Shown piece after piece: positions 48,311 through 57,919 of a stretch of 64,000 nt of DNA. A model generated the notes under the pieces. That model did no database searches and had not been told where the DNA came from. It saw only the letters and a program-made list of their open reading frames with translations. Position 1 is the stretch's first letter. Each line of letters begins with the position of its first letter. The stretch covers positions 5,137 to 69,136 of the forward strand of contig DIUW01000054.1 of NCBI GenBank assembly GCA_002423125.1, read 5' to 3'. Both the position numbers and the translations under genes were made by a program. This DNA comes from Legionellaceae bacterium UBA6148. GTDB lineage: Bacteria > Pseudomonadota > Gammaproteobacteria > Legionellales > Legionellaceae.

Positions 48311-49183
48311 TTAGCCTATGAGTTTATCGAGCATGAGTTGTAAATTATGTTCATCACTGTAATGAATGACCAATGTCCCTTTTCCAGCTGCGCCAGGTTT
48401 TAATTTTACTTTGGTTTGCAGCTGTTTAGATAAACCTTTTAACGCTTCCTCGAACAATGGCTTGATGGGTTCTTTCTGTGAACGCACCGGCTCACCTAAT
48501 TTGACACGAGCAACCAACGCCTCTGTTTCGCGCACGGATAATTGTTTAGCCACAACTAACTGCGCAACCTGGCTTTGTTGATGTTCGTCCAGCATAAGCA
48601 GGCATCGAGCGTGCCCCATATCTAAATCACCATGCTCTAAGAACACTCTCACGTCGCTGTTTAAGTTGAGTAATCGTAAAAAATTGGTCACCGCAGTGCG
48701 TGATTTAGAAAGGAGTTCGGCAATTTGTTGATGAGTCAGTGAAAACTCGGTTGTTAACCGATGCATGGCGCGCGCTTGATCCATCGCATTTAAGTCTTCG
48801 CGTTGTAAATTTTCAACTAAGGCCAAGGCCATAGCGGTTTCGTCATCAACATGATGCAAGACAACGGGGATATTCGTTACCCCAGCCAATTGGCAAGCGC
48901 GCCAACGCCGCTCCCCCGCAATAATTTCATATCGCCCGTCGGAAATTGCACGTACGAGCAACGGTTGCAGTAGCCCTTGTTTTTTGATGGACCCAGCCAG
49001 TTCACTGATGGATTCGTCATCAAATGTGGCGCGTGGTTGATATCGCCCGGGTTGTAACAAATCTGCGTTTAACGTCATGCGATGTGGCGTTACTGCTTCT
49101 TTTTCGGCTAAGAGAGTGCTGCCATTTGATGAGCCTAGCAACGCAGATAAATTACGTCCCAAGCCACTTCGTTTTACCGTCAT
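48311..49183 (-). CDS. parB: Chromosome partitioning protein ParB
   Basis: ParB is the CTP-dependent clamp that loads at parS and segregates the origin. The 290 residues contain LLQPGRYQPRATFDDESISE, the nucleotide-binding/arginine patch GERRWRACQLAG, the helix-turn-helix LTHQQIAELLSKSRTAVTNF LRLL and a C-terminal dimer domain. No perfect parS (TGTTTCACGTGAAACA) was found in the window. It lies downstream of parA by 28 bases. Confidence 0.97.
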   Translation of the reverse strand: MTVKRSGLGRNLSALLGSSNGSTLLAEKEAVTPHRMTLNADLLQPGRYQPRATFDDESISELAGSIKKQGLLQPLLVRAISDGRYEIIAGERRWRACQLAGVTNIPVVLHHVDDETAMALALVENLQREDLNAMDQARAMHRLTTEFSLTHQQIAELLSKSRTAVTNFLRLLNLNSDVRVFLEHGDLDMGHARCLLMLDEHQQSQVAQLVVAKQLSVRETEALVARVKLGEPVRSQKEPIKPLFEEALKGLSKQLQTKVKLKPGAAGKGTLVIHYSDEHNLQLMLDKLIG

Positions 49184-49211
49184 AGAAAGCCTCGTTTTAA
49201 TGAGTCACTGT

Positions 49212-49997
49212 TTAATGAGTCACGGTTTGTTTGTTCACGGTTTGTTTGCCCATGACTTCTGAGGCTAAAACCATATATGCTGCCGCACCAGCGGAATTTT
49301 TATCATATTGCATTGCCGATAATCCATGGCTTGGTGCCTCTGCTAAGCGCACGTTTCTTGGAATAACCGTGCGATAAACTTTATGATTAAAATGGTCGAT
49401 TAATTGCTTGGAAACGTCACCGCACAATCGATTGCGTGCATCATACATGGTACGAAGAATTCCTTCGAGACGTAATCGTGAGTTGACCGATTCTTGTACC
49501 TGCTCAATCGTTGATAATAGCGCAGCGAGGCCTTCTAAGGCAAAGTATTCACACTGCATCGGAATGAGTACTGAATCGGCTGCAACGAACGCATTAATTG
49601 TCAGTGTATTTAATGCGGGGGGGCAATCAATAAAAATAAAATCGTAAGCCGATAGCAACGGTTGTAGAGCCTTTAACAAAAAAGTTTCACGATGATTGCT
49701 TGCCATTAAGCTGACTTCGGCGACGGTTAAATCGCCATTGGCAGGGATTAAATCAAAACCGCTACTGGTTGTCAGGCGAACCTGTTCCGCCAGGCAATCA
49801 TGTAATAAAACATCATTGGCTGTGTGTACGAGTGCATTTTTATCGATCCCACATCCCATCGTTGCATTGCCTTGAGGATCCAAATCAATGAGTAGAACAC
49901 GTTGCTGAAGAGCGGCTAGTGAGGCTGCTAAGTTAATAGCAGTCGTTGTTTTTCCTACACCACCTTTCTGATTTGCAATGGCGATTACGTTTGCCAT
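49212..49997 (-). CDS. parA: Chromosome partitioning ATPase ParA
   Basis: ParA (Soj) forms an ATP-dependent DNA-bound gradient that moves ParB complexes. From ATG 49997 (CAAGGACTCACC upstream) it has 261 residues. It begins ANVIAIANQKGGVGKTTTAI with the deviant Walker A, followed by IDLDPQGNATMGCG and FIFIDCPPALNTLTINA. The C-terminus has a short TVNKQTVTH repeat encoded by a local duplication (GTTTAATGAGTCAC-like motifs at 49198-49240). Overlaps rsmG by 13 bases. Confidence 0.97.
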   Translation of the reverse strand: MANVIAIANQKGGVGKTTTAINLAASLAALQQRVLLIDLDPQGNATMGCGIDKNALVHTANDVLLHDCLAEQVRLTTSSGFDLIPANGDLTVAEVSLMASNHRETFLLKALQPLLSAYDFIFIDCPPALNTLTINAFVAADSVLIPMQCEYFALEGLAALLSTIEQVQESVNSRLRLEGILRTMYDARNRLCGDVSKQLIDHFNHKVYRTVIPRNVRLAEAPSHGLSAMQYDKNSAGAAAYMVLASEVMGKQTVNKQTVTH

Positions 49998-50608
49998 GGT
50001 GAGTCCTTGGTTTGTATGATGACACAACAACGATCACCAATGATTCCGGGTGCGGTATATGTTTCAACGCGATAGGGGGTGTTCATTGCTTCTAATTCAG
50101 TGTCAGGATAACGTCCTTTCATGGCGAGCCAAATCCCTTCTTCTGAGAGGAGATGACGCGTCCAATGGACGAAGCTTTCAAGCGTACTGAACGCTCGACT
50201 TGTAACTGTATCAAAACTTGAAGTCGGGTGATAGGCTTCTGCGCGAGATTGTACAATTTCAACGTTTGTTAATTCAAGCGCACGTTTTACTTCGCGTAAA
50301 AAGCGAATTTTTTTGCCATTACTATCCAACAAAACCACATGAAGCGATGGCATCGCCAGTGCTAATGGAATGCCAGGAAGTCCCGCCCCTGTTCCAATGT
50401 CCAATAATCGTGGGCCTTTAATCCAGGGTAGAATGGCAAGGCTATCGAAGATGTGGTGGGTGACCATTCCTTCTAGTGAGCGGATGGCGGTTAAGTTATA
50501 CGCTTTGTTCCACTTATTGAGCAAGGTCAAGTAAGTGATAAACGGATCTACAGGCCAAGTGAAGCCAAGGTCGTTGAATTGCTTTGCTAACACATCATGC
50601 TCGTTCAT
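49985..50608 (-). CDS. rsmG: 16S rRNA (guanine-527-N7)-methyltransferase RsmG
   Basis: RsmG (GidB) methylates G527 of 16S rRNA; its loss gives low-level streptomycin resistance. The 207-residue protein has KWNKAYNLTAIRSLEGMVTH, the SAM site LLDIGTGAGLPGIPLALAMP and VTSRAFSTLESFVHWT. It overlaps mnmG by 4 bases and parA by 13, the conserved mnmG-rsmG-parA-parB arrangement. Confidence 0.97.
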   Translation of the reverse strand: MNEHDVLAKQFNDLGFTWPVDPFITYLTLLNKWNKAYNLTAIRSLEGMVTHHIFDSLAILPWIKGPRLLDIGTGAGLPGIPLALAMPSLHVVLLDSNGKKIRFLREVKRALELTNVEIVQSRAEAYHPTSSFDTVTSRAFSTLESFVHWTRHLLSEEGIWLAMKGRYPDTELEAMNTPYRVETYTAPGIIGDRCCVIIQTKDSPWQT

Positions 50609-52479
50609 GCTGAAACAGACTGTTTTTTAAGGCTGACTAACAGCAACGATAGTGCGGCTGGAGTGACGCCCGAAATTCTTCCTGCCTGGCCAATGGTCGT
50701 TGGTTGAACACGCGTTAGTTTTTGCACGACCTCATTGGAAAGACCACTGATTTGGCTGTAATCGAAATGAGCCGGGATAAGTGTGGACTCCTGTTTTTGC
50801 AGCCGCTCAATGTCTTGGTGCTGTCGATCAATATAGCCGGCGTATTTGCTTTGAATTTCGACCTGTAAGGATACTGCATCACTGACTTTAGGTAATTCGA
50901 GGTCTTCCAATGCCTGCAGATGTGAATAATTTATTTCTGGACGTTTGAGTAGGTCAACGGCGCGGCAATCATGAAGCAGTGCGGCTTCAAGCGTTGATTT
51001 TAACGCATCATTGTGACCCACACGAACCCAAGCGTCATTGAGGCGTTGTTTTGTGAGTTCGATCGATTCGCGCTTTTCACAAAATGCGTGCCAACGGACA
51101 TCGCTGATGAGACCCAATTCACGGCCTTTTTCAGTTAACCTGAGATCGGCATTGTCTTCGCGTAAAAGAAGTCGGTATTCAGCGCGTGACGTAAACATGC
51201 GATAGGGCTCTTGAGTTCCTTGAGTGATTAAATCATCGATGAGCACGCCAACATATGCTTCATCACGACGTGGGCTCCATAATGCCTTGTCGTTAATGTA
51301 TAGCGCAGCATTTAGACCGGCAATTAATCCTTGCGCTGCGGCTTCTTCATACCCGGTGGTGCCATTAATTTGGCCTGCAAAAAATAAATTAGGCATGGGT
51401 TTGGTCTGTAGATAACGGGTTAATCCACGCGGGTCAAAATAATCATATTCAATGGCATATCCGGGGCGAGTAATGTGAGCATTCTCGAAGCCCTTGATGG
51501 TGCGTACAAATTGTATTTGCACATCAAATGGCAAGCTGGTTGAGATGCCATTTGGATAAATTTCATGGGTGGTTAAGCCTTCTGGCTCAACGAAAATTTG
51601 ATGTGAGGATTTGCTTGCGAAGCGGACCACTTTATCTTCGATGGAGGGGCAGTAGCGAGGCCCAATTCCTTCAATCGTGCCCGAATACATGGGCGACTGG
51701 TGTAAGTTGTTTTGAATAATCTCATGTGTTGCTGTCGTTGTACTGGTGATATGACACATCACTTGTTCGGGGTGTTGAGAGGCGTTGCCTAAATAGGAAA
51801 AAACCGGCATGGGGGTGTCACCCGGCTGGGGAACCATTTGGCTATAGTCGAGCGTTCGCCCATCAATCCGTGGCGGCGTCCCGGTTTTTAACCGGCCAAC
51901 CGGTAAATTGAGCTCACGCAACCGATGCGCCAAGGCAATCGCCGGCGGGTCGCCTGCGCGTCCACCGGACGTTTGGCTTGAGCCTACATGAATTTTACCG
52001 CCAAGAAAGGTTCCAACGGTTAAAACAACAGCGCGGGCTTTCAGCGTATAACCCATTTGTGTCACAACCCCAACAACGGTATCGCCCTCTAGAATTAAAT
52101 CGTCAACGGCTTGTTGAAATAAGGTTAAATGGGGTTGAGTTTGTAGTTGCGATCGAATCGCCTGTCGATACAGCACGCGATCGGCTTGAGCTCGTGTTGC
52201 TCGAACAGCAGGGCCTTTGGAGGCATTGAGTATGCGAAATTGAATACCCGCCAAATCGGCAGCAACCGCCATCGCACCATCTAATGCGTCGATTTCTTTA
52301 ACCAAATGACCTTTGCCAATTCCGCCAATAGCCGGATTACACGACATTTGCCCGAGCAAATCCATGTTATGCGTTAAGAGCAGAGTATCCGCCCCCATTC
52401 GAGCAGCCGCTAAAGCCGCCTCGGTTCCTGCATGGCCACCGCCGATGACAATGACATCATATTGTTTTTCAAGATTCAT
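50605..52479 (-). CDS. mnmG: tRNA uridine-34 modification enzyme MnmG (GidA)
   Basis: MnmG, with MnmE, adds the (carboxy)aminomethyl group to U34 of tRNAs. From ATG 52479 (start of MNLEKQYDVIVIGGGHAGTE AALAAARMG) the protein is 624 residues, close to the E. coli length; the frame extends 57 codons further upstream but that part is not conserved. It shows the FAD motif, GTPPRIDGRT, the GLIAGLNAAL region and FTSRAEYRLLLREDNADLRL. First gene of the mnmG-rsmG-parAB cluster. Confidence 0.97.
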   Translation of the reverse strand: MNLEKQYDVIVIGGGHAGTEAALAAARMGADTLLLTHNMDLLGQMSCNPAIGGIGKGHLVKEIDALDGAMAVAADLAGIQFRILNASKGPAVRATRAQADRVLYRQAIRSQLQTQPHLTLFQQAVDDLILEGDTVVGVVTQMGYTLKARAVVLTVGTFLGGKIHVGSSQTSGGRAGDPPAIALAHRLRELNLPVGRLKTGTPPRIDGRTLDYSQMVPQPGDTPMPVFSYLGNASQHPEQVMCHITSTTTATHEIIQNNLHQSPMYSGTIEGIGPRYCPSIEDKVVRFASKSSHQIFVEPEGLTTHEIYPNGISTSLPFDVQIQFVRTIKGFENAHITRPGYAIEYDYFDPRGLTRYLQTKPMPNLFFAGQINGTTGYEEAAAQGLIAGLNAALYINDKALWSPRRDEAYVGVLIDDLITQGTQEPYRMFTSRAEYRLLLREDNADLRLTEKGRELGLISDVRWHAFCEKRESIELTKQRLNDAWVRVGHNDALKSTLEAALLHDCRAVDLLKRPEINYSHLQALEDLELPKVSDAVSLQVEIQSKYAGYIDRQHQDIERLQKQESTLIPAHFDYSQISGLSNEVVQKLTRVQPTTIGQAGRISGVTPAALSLLLVSLKKQSVSA

Positions 52480-52673
52480 ATATGTTCGCTTCAATTGAGA
52501 GCAAAAAGAGCAATTATATATTTTTTGAAGCGGATAATCTACTTCTGTGTAACATTTATAAAAGGTGACATTATCAAATTGCCCTGACATAATACGGTAA
52601 CATTGACCCTCAGTAATCACTTGAATTATTCTAAATTCATAAATTTGCAAAATTGATCAAAAAGGACGCATTA

Positions 52674-55016
52674 ATGAAACATGGACCCTTCATCAGAATA
52701 TTTATCATAACGACTCTTTTCTGTTTCATCTCGACCGCTCTATATGCCGAAACGCAGCCCAAATTTGATATCATACCCACAACCGCGACCACTTGGTCTA
52801 TACCCAGCAATGGTTTTGCAACCGTGAGCTACTGCGTGACGAATCGCACGAAGATTACGCGTACCCTCACCGTGAGTCCTGTTCCAGGTATTGTTCAGCA
52901 AACGAGTGTTGTTGGCACGGCTCCTTGTGCCACGCCCTGCAGTAATCCGTTTACTTTAGCCCATAATCAATCTTGCTTTCTGACCTTGCAACTCGATGGC
53001 AGTCAACTGCAAGGCGAAATTGTTGCTGGCCCGGTTGTTTGTAAAACGAATGGGCCGGGGAATAATACGCCCGATCCTTTTTTATGTTCGCAGCCCAGTG
53101 CCCTCAATAGTTTACATATCCTTCGGACTGGCTATGAGCAAGTATTGCTCAGTGTTTCCCCTACGGTTTTAGGCTTGACAGAGAACCCAAACAGCTTAGC
53201 TCTCCCCTGTGGTGCTCCGGGTGTTTTTACCGTGACCAACCATTCAACAACGGTCACCGCACAAGCCGTTCAAATGACCTCGGTTACAGGCGCTGCGGTT
53301 GCTACGAGTGGCTGCAGCAGTCTTGCACCAGGCGCTAGCACCTGTACGTTTACTGTTACACCAGGTACAACGCATCAACCCCCGCAAACAGTGACTATTC
53401 AAGGCACTAACACAACGGCAACCACTGCAACCGTGCATATTGCAGAAGGCATTGCGCCCATTAGCGTTTCGCCTTCATTGTTGATTTTAGATATCGGCGG
53501 ACCAGGGCTGGCGTTAACCATCACGAATCAATCCGCTTGTATCTCCGCGAAAAATGTCACTGGTTTTCTCGATTCCACGTTAACCTTAGCTGGCGTAACC
53601 CAAACGCCCAACCCTTGCTCTGCGAGCATTTCGCCTTCAGGAACCTGTGTGGTGACGGTGACCCCGGGAACTAATTTTGTGCTCAGTGGTCTTGACCAAT
53701 TTTATGGCACGAACACGACCGAATCGGATATCGAAGTCGAAGTTAGGCCAATCACCGGTGCGTCTTTGACCATTACAAATGTTTCTCCGACCACTTCGCA
53801 TCCTCCTCCTTCCGCTCAAACGTTGATGTTAACGCCCAATGGCGCAGCAGGAACAATTGCTGTTCAAAATTCATCCTCCACGGTGACGGCCATCAACGTC
53901 GGCTCCAGCGGGCTACCCGCTGGCGTTACGCAAACGTCAGCGAACTGTGCGACGATATTGCCGCAAGGCACTTGCACCCTCACTTATACCCCAGGATCTA
54001 CGATTGTCCCCACAAGCACGTTTCAAATTGTAGGCACCAATACACCGGCCATTAACGCGAGTGTTTCAGTGACTCAGGCACAATTAAGTATATCAACAGG
54101 CTCACTGCTACTTGCAAAAAACGGCACATTCACCGCTCAAAATGGATGCGATCTTGAATATAATTGCAATCCAGGGGCCTCGAAAACGAGACAGTTGACA
54201 ATCACCAACACCTCCTCGTTGTTTACCGCAACAAATGTAACGTTCAGTATTTCACCGGCACTACCGTCCCAAACCACAATCAGCCCAACGGCCGCACAAG
54301 GATGCGGAAATATTGCCCCCCTGGGGCATTGTGTTTTAAGCATTGCCCCCGGTACAACGCCGACGGCTCCAGCGCCTAATGCCCCGAACCCAAGTGTATT
54401 AACCGCGTCTGGAACCAACACCAACACGGTCACTTCATCTGTCACGGTATTAACTTATGGTAATAGCTATCAAAGCGGTTATGTTTTTTCGATGGATGAT
54501 ACACCCGTCTTAACGCAGAGTATCGGCGGAAAAGTGTCTTCATTAAGTAATGTGGCGACTGTGCCATGGGATGCGTCAAGTGGATGTAATGCTGCTACTC
54601 CTTCTCAATGTGTTCCCGTTCCAAACACTACGAATTTTAATGGGGTGGATAATACGGTAATGATATTTAGTGCTCTTACCCGTGCAGGAGAGACGCCACT
54701 CTCATTTGCAGCAGGGCAGTGCGTTGAAAATAGGACGGGAGGATATTCCAACTGGTATTTGCCTGCAATATGTGAATTAGGGACCGATATAACTAGTACT
54801 TTGTGTAAAGCGAATAGTGGTGATCCATTGATACAAAATGTAAAAAATGTATACAACGCTTATCCTGCGTATCCTAATAACGTATTTTACTGGAGTTCAA
54901 CACAAGACGGAAAAGACACTTATTACTTTTCCAAGGTCGCCAATATCCCAGAAAATCAAAGTCTAGAGCTTTGGGCGTATTACTCCACCCCTGTTTTATG
55001 TGCTCATGTGTTTTAA
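52674..55016 (+). CDS. Large exported protein with repeated domains and a C-terminal DUF1566 domain
   Basis: From ATG 52674 (AAAAAGGA upstream) the protein has 780 residues. A signal peptide (~1-25) is followed by about five ~90-residue repeats, each with VSP...L...G, LTITN-like strands, a CA...GTCTLTVTPGT turn and GTNT. Cysteine pairs recur once per repeat. The last ~190 residues are a DUF1566-like module beginning YQSGYVFSMDDTPVLTQSIG and containing SNWYLPAICELGTDI and NNVFYWSST. Such proteins are common in Legionella and Coxiella relatives and are thought to be cell-surface proteins. Its C-terminus lacks the usual RCVRS ending. Monocistronic; a hairpin follows. Confidence 0.75.
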   Translation: MKHGPFIRIFIITTLFCFISTALYAETQPKFDIIPTTATTWSIPSNGFATVSYCVTNRTKITRTLTVSPVPGIVQQTSVVGTAPCATPCSNPFTLAHNQSCFLTLQLDGSQLQGEIVAGPVVCKTNGPGNNTPDPFLCSQPSALNSLHILRTGYEQVLLSVSPTVLGLTENPNSLALPCGAPGVFTVTNHSTTVTAQAVQMTSVTGAAVATSGCSSLAPGASTCTFTVTPGTTHQPPQTVTIQGTNTTATTATVHIAEGIAPISVSPSLLILDIGGPGLALTITNQSACISAKNVTGFLDSTLTLAGVTQTPNPCSASISPSGTCVVTVTPGTNFVLSGLDQFYGTNTTESDIEVEVRPITGASLTITNVSPTTSHPPPSAQTLMLTPNGAAGTIAVQNSSSTVTAINVGSSGLPAGVTQTSANCATILPQGTCTLTYTPGSTIVPTSTFQIVGTNTPAINASVSVTQAQLSISTGSLLLAKNGTFTAQNGCDLEYNCNPGASKTRQLTITNTSSLFTATNVTFSISPALPSQTTISPTAAQGCGNIAPLGHCVLSIAPGTTPTAPAPNAPNPSVLTASGTNTNTVTSSVTVLTYGNSYQSGYVFSMDDTPVLTQSIGGKVSSLSNVATVPWDASSGCNAATPSQCVPVPNTTNFNGVDNTVMIFSALTRAGETPLSFAAGQCVENRTGGYSNWYLPAICELGTDITSTLCKANSGDPLIQNVKNVYNAYPAYPNNVFYWSSTQDGKDTYYFSKVANIPENQSLELWAYYSTPVLCAHVF

Positions 55017-55019
55017 CTC

Positions 55020-55089
55020 ACGCCACTCTCAACTTTCGTGCCCCTGCCCGATCAGTTCAACGTCCGGTCACGAAAGTTGAGAATGGCGT
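55020..55089. repeat. Dispersed inverted repeat, copy 2, acting as terminator
   Basis: ACGCCACTCTCAACTTTCGT G (55020-55040) pairs with its inverted copy at 55069-55089 (20 of 21), with a 28-base loop containing GCCCGATCAGTTCAACG. It lies 4 bases after the stop of the DUF1566 gene and 22 bases before the rpiA stop. Related to 45994-46069 in inverted order. Confidence 0.75.
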
Positions 55090-55110
55090 TTTAACTCATT
55101 CCAAGCAAGA

Positions 55111-55761
55111 TTAAATCCTTGTGACTGAGCCATCACGCTTTGCCACAATCACCAGATCCGCCGGTCTTCTTGCAAACATTCCATTTTCAACGACGCCAGT
55201 CATTCGATTGATAGCGTCTTCTAATTCGATGGGGATTTGAATATCAAGCCCATACACATCAAGAATGATGTTGCCGTTATCGGTTTGAAATCCTTCACGA
55301 TATTCGGGCGATCCGCCGAGTTTGACGATTTCACGTGCCACATAACTTCGTGCCATCGGTATGACTTCGATAGGCAGTGGGAATTGACCCAATCGAGAGA
55401 CGAGCTTGGATTCATCGACGATGCAAATAAATTGCTTGGCCGCGCAGGCTAAGATTTTCTCACGAGTGAGGGCGCCACCACCGCCTTTGATCATTTCACG
55501 GTGTGCATTGACTTCATCTGCCCCGTCAATATAGATAGGAAGGGTGCTTGCAGAGGTTAGGCCGATCACCGGTATTCCAGCCTCTTTTAGTCTTTTTTCG
55601 GTCGCATTCGAACTTGCAACACAGGCATCAATGCGATGTTTTATTTTAGCTAATTCATCAATGAAACAATTCACGGTAGAGCCGGTGCCTACGCCGATGA
55701 TCATATTGTCTTCAATGTATGAAAGTGCTGCGATTGCTGCTTTAATTTTTAATTCGGTCAT
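55111..55761 (-). CDS. rpiA: Ribose-5-phosphate isomerase A
   Basis: RpiA interconverts ribose 5-phosphate and ribulose 5-phosphate in the pentose phosphate pathway. The 216 residues include MIIGVGTGSTVNCFIDEL, YIDGADEVNAHREMIKGGGG ALTREKI, FICIVDESKLVSRLGQFPLP and GVVENGMFARRPADLVIV, the full set of family signatures. The gene is single; a 337-bp gap separates it from the divergent hemC. Confidence 0.97.
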   Translation of the reverse strand: MTELKIKAAIAALSYIEDNMIIGVGTGSTVNCFIDELAKIKHRIDACVASSNATEKRLKEAGIPVIGLTSASTLPIYIDGADEVNAHREMIKGGGGALTREKILACAAKQFICIVDESKLVSRLGQFPLPIEVIPMARSYVAREIVKLGGSPEYREGFQTDNGNIILDVYGLDIQIPIELEDAINRMTGVVENGMFARRPADLVIVAKRDGSVTRI

Positions 55762-55815
55762 GATTTTCCCTTTTCCACTTTATCCCCATCACGATCGCAT
55801 TTATCCGTTTTGATA

Positions 55816-56098
55816 TCAATTCGGCCTATGCTTCTCAAGTTCATCAAACATCTTTTCCGTTGCGCTTTTTCGTGTGAATACATCATCAATAAAAAAATAG
55901 GTTCTTCGTAATTGAAAGACATCCTTATTTACTTCTAATTTACGCCAAGCGCTGATTGAGTCAAGTATTGATGTCACTACTTCCTCAGATGTTGCATGAT
56001 TGGCCTCATTTTCCCTTGGTTTGGCAAGATCAAGAGTAGGAAGTATCGCCCATATATTGTAATCTATATCTATTAAATATGAAGAGATTGATTGATTT
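55816..56098 (-). pseudogene. Uncertain coding remnant between rpiA and hemC
   Basis: A minus-strand frame is open from inside hemC to 55816 and reads IWAILPTLDLAKPRENEANH, then ATSEEVVTSILDSISAWRKL EVNKDVFQLRRTYFFIDDVF. It looks protein-like, but its only ATG (56166) lies inside the hemC coding sequence and no ribosome site is visible, so it may be a truncated gene. I recognise no family. Nothing else is seen in this gap. Confidence 0.3.
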
Positions 56099-57025
56099 AT
56101 GCGGTCTAAAAAAATTCGAATTGCTACACGAAAAAGCCCTCTGGCGTTATGGCAAGCAAATTCCATTCGCGAACAGTTATTACTTCATTGGCCTGATTTA
56201 GAGATAGAGTTTTTGCCGATGACAACGTCGGGTGACATGTTTCTGAAGGACAAATTACTGACCATTGGAGGCAAGGGGTTGTTTGTTAAGGAGCTCGAGG
56301 AAGCATTGCTTGATAAACGTGCTGATTTAGCGGTTCATTCAATGAAAGATGTGCCCGTCGCTTTTCCTTCGGGCTTATCGCTAGCGGCTATCTGTGCACG
56401 CCATAATCCATTTGATGCCTTGGTCAGTCCCTTGTATGACAATGTGAATAGTCTCCCATTAGGGGCCATTGTTGGAACCTCTAGTTTGCGTCGCCAATCA
56501 CAATTATTAGCACTACGTCCTGATTTGGTGGTGCATGGTTTGCGCGGGAATATCCATACTCGCCTTGAAAAAATGGATAAGGGTGAGTATCAAGCCATTA
56601 TTCTTGCTGCCGCGGGTCTAGAGCGCATGGGGCTTCAGTCTCGCATTCGACAACAATTTGGTCCTGATGAAATGTTGCCTGCGTGCGGTCAAGGGGCGCT
56701 AGGGATTGAATGTCGAACCGATGATGAAGCGGTTCAAGCCTTACTCTTGCCGCTGAATGATTCGCTGACAACCCGCTGTGTTTATGCTGAACGTCGAGTC
56801 AATGCATTACTGGGAGGTAATTGCCATACACCGCTTGCTGTATATTGCAGGCCTCTTGATGAGTTTAATTGTGTCATCAGTGCTAAAATCGCTTCAGCCG
56901 ATGGGCGGCATGTTATCTCCAATCACCAACAAGGGGCACAACCCGCGTTAATGCAACTTGCTGAGCACGTTTTTCAGGCATTAATAGCGGATGGTGCCGA
57001 ACAACTATTGAATGCCGCTGAGTAA
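56099..57025 (+). CDS. hemC: Porphobilinogen deaminase (hydroxymethylbilane synthase)
   Basis: HemC polymerises four porphobilinogens on a dipyrromethane cofactor. The 308-residue protein begins IRIATRKSPLALWQANSIRE and has DMFLKDKLLTIGGKGLFVKE LEEALLD, AVHSMKDVPV, IVGTSSLRRQSQLLALRP and the cofactor cysteine in LLGGNCHTPLAVYC. hemD follows after a 151-base repeat-bearing gap. Confidence 0.97.
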   Translation: MRSKKIRIATRKSPLALWQANSIREQLLLHWPDLEIEFLPMTTSGDMFLKDKLLTIGGKGLFVKELEEALLDKRADLAVHSMKDVPVAFPSGLSLAAICARHNPFDALVSPLYDNVNSLPLGAIVGTSSLRRQSQLLALRPDLVVHGLRGNIHTRLEKMDKGEYQAIILAAAGLERMGLQSRIRQQFGPDEMLPACGQGALGIECRTDDEAVQALLLPLNDSLTTRCVYAERRVNALLGGNCHTPLAVYCRPLDEFNCVISAKIASADGRHVISNHQQGAQPALMQLAEHVFQALIADGAEQLLNAAE

Positions 57026-57047
57026 TTTCAAGCGCTTTTTATGGTTT

Positions 57048-57140
57048 TGACCGTCATTCCGACCAGCCTACGCTCCGCGACTTGTTCGCGGAGTCTAGAA
57101 TCTGCGCTAGAGCTGGATTGTAGTGGTCGGAGCGGCGGTC
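57048..57140. repeat. 93-bp palindromic repeat between hemC and hemD
   Basis: The outer arms TGACCGTCATTCCGACCAG (57048-57066) and GTGGTCGGAGCGGCGGTCA (57122-57140) are imperfect inverted copies, and CTCCGCGA/TCGCGGAG (57072-57092) is an internal hairpin. Part of the unit (TCTAGAATCTGCGCTAGAGC) is shared with the SLBP-like gene at 38857-38880. Confidence 0.7.
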
Positions 57141-57176
57141 AAGGCCCTTTTTATGATGGTAAAATCTAGGTAGGAC

Positions 57177-57908
57177 ATGATGGACGATTGGAAAGGATTA
57201 CGTTTTTTAAATACTCGACCTCTAGGGCAAAATAAAGGATTAAGTCAAGCGATTCGAGATATCGGAGCGATTCCAATCGAATGCCCTGCCTTAGCGATTG
57301 AACCTGTTGAAAACAATTGGATTAATCAACTGAGCGATCTATCGTTGATTCGCCATGCCATTTTTATCAGTACCAACGCAGTCCATTATTTTTTTGACGG
57401 CCTCGAGGTCAATCATCGCAACTGGCCCGCATCAATTCGAGTCATCTCTATTGGGAAGGCAACGGCCGATGCTCTTGCTCTTCGAAAAATACGCGTGGAT
57501 GACGTCCCTTTATCCGCCAGTAGTGAAGATGTGTTAGCTCTTGAATCCTTGCGGGACGTAGAAAAGCAAGCGATAGTGTTAGTCAAAGGCGAAAATGGAC
57601 GAGATTTATTAGCCGATACGTTAAAAATGCGTGGTGCTATCGTTTTACCTATTGCAGTTTATCGCCGTGTTGTACCTGCCATAAACCAACAGTATATCCA
57701 ATCATTGTGGCACGAAGACGCCATTGACGTTATAGTGTTTACAAGTGAAGAAGCGATGCATAATTTATTCTGCCTGTTTGGCAAAGGAGCGCATGCTTGG
57801 CTTCAAAGTAAAATCTGTTTAGTGAAAAGCGAACGCTTAGCGACTGCTGCTGCACGTTTTGGACTAAAAAAAATCGTTGTGAGCACCGATGGTAATTTAA
57901 AAATCTAA
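57177..57908 (+). CDS. hemD: Uroporphyrinogen-III synthase
   Basis: HemD closes and inverts ring D of hydroxymethylbilane to uroporphyrinogen III. The 243-residue protein is divergent, as usual for this family. It begins LRFLNTRPLGQNKGLSQAIR (cf. VTRP...), has HAIFISTNAVHYFF, VISIGKATADALALRKI, VLVKGENGRDLLADTLKMRG A and IDVIVFTSEEAMHNLF. The position between hemC and hemX confirms the call. Start at codon 1 or 2 (tandem ATG). Confidence 0.95.
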   Translation: MMDDWKGLRFLNTRPLGQNKGLSQAIRDIGAIPIECPALAIEPVENNWINQLSDLSLIRHAIFISTNAVHYFFDGLEVNHRNWPASIRVISIGKATADALALRKIRVDDVPLSASSEDVLALESLRDVEKQAIVLVKGENGRDLLADTLKMRGAIVLPIAVYRRVVPAINQQYIQSLWHEDAIDVIVFTSEEAMHNLFCLFGKGAHAWLQSKICLVKSERLATAAARFGLKKIVVSTDGNLKI

Positions 57909-57919
57909 GGAAGATAGTG

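Noticed and set aside
48311..52479. parS site or chromosomal origin next to parAB-mnmG
   Set aside because: No TGTTTCACGTGAAACA match and no cluster of DnaA boxes was seen here.
55816..56166. 116-codon minus-strand protein including the part over hemC
   Set aside because: The first ~23 codons are antisense to the hemC start. Only the part outside hemC is kept, as an uncertain remnant.
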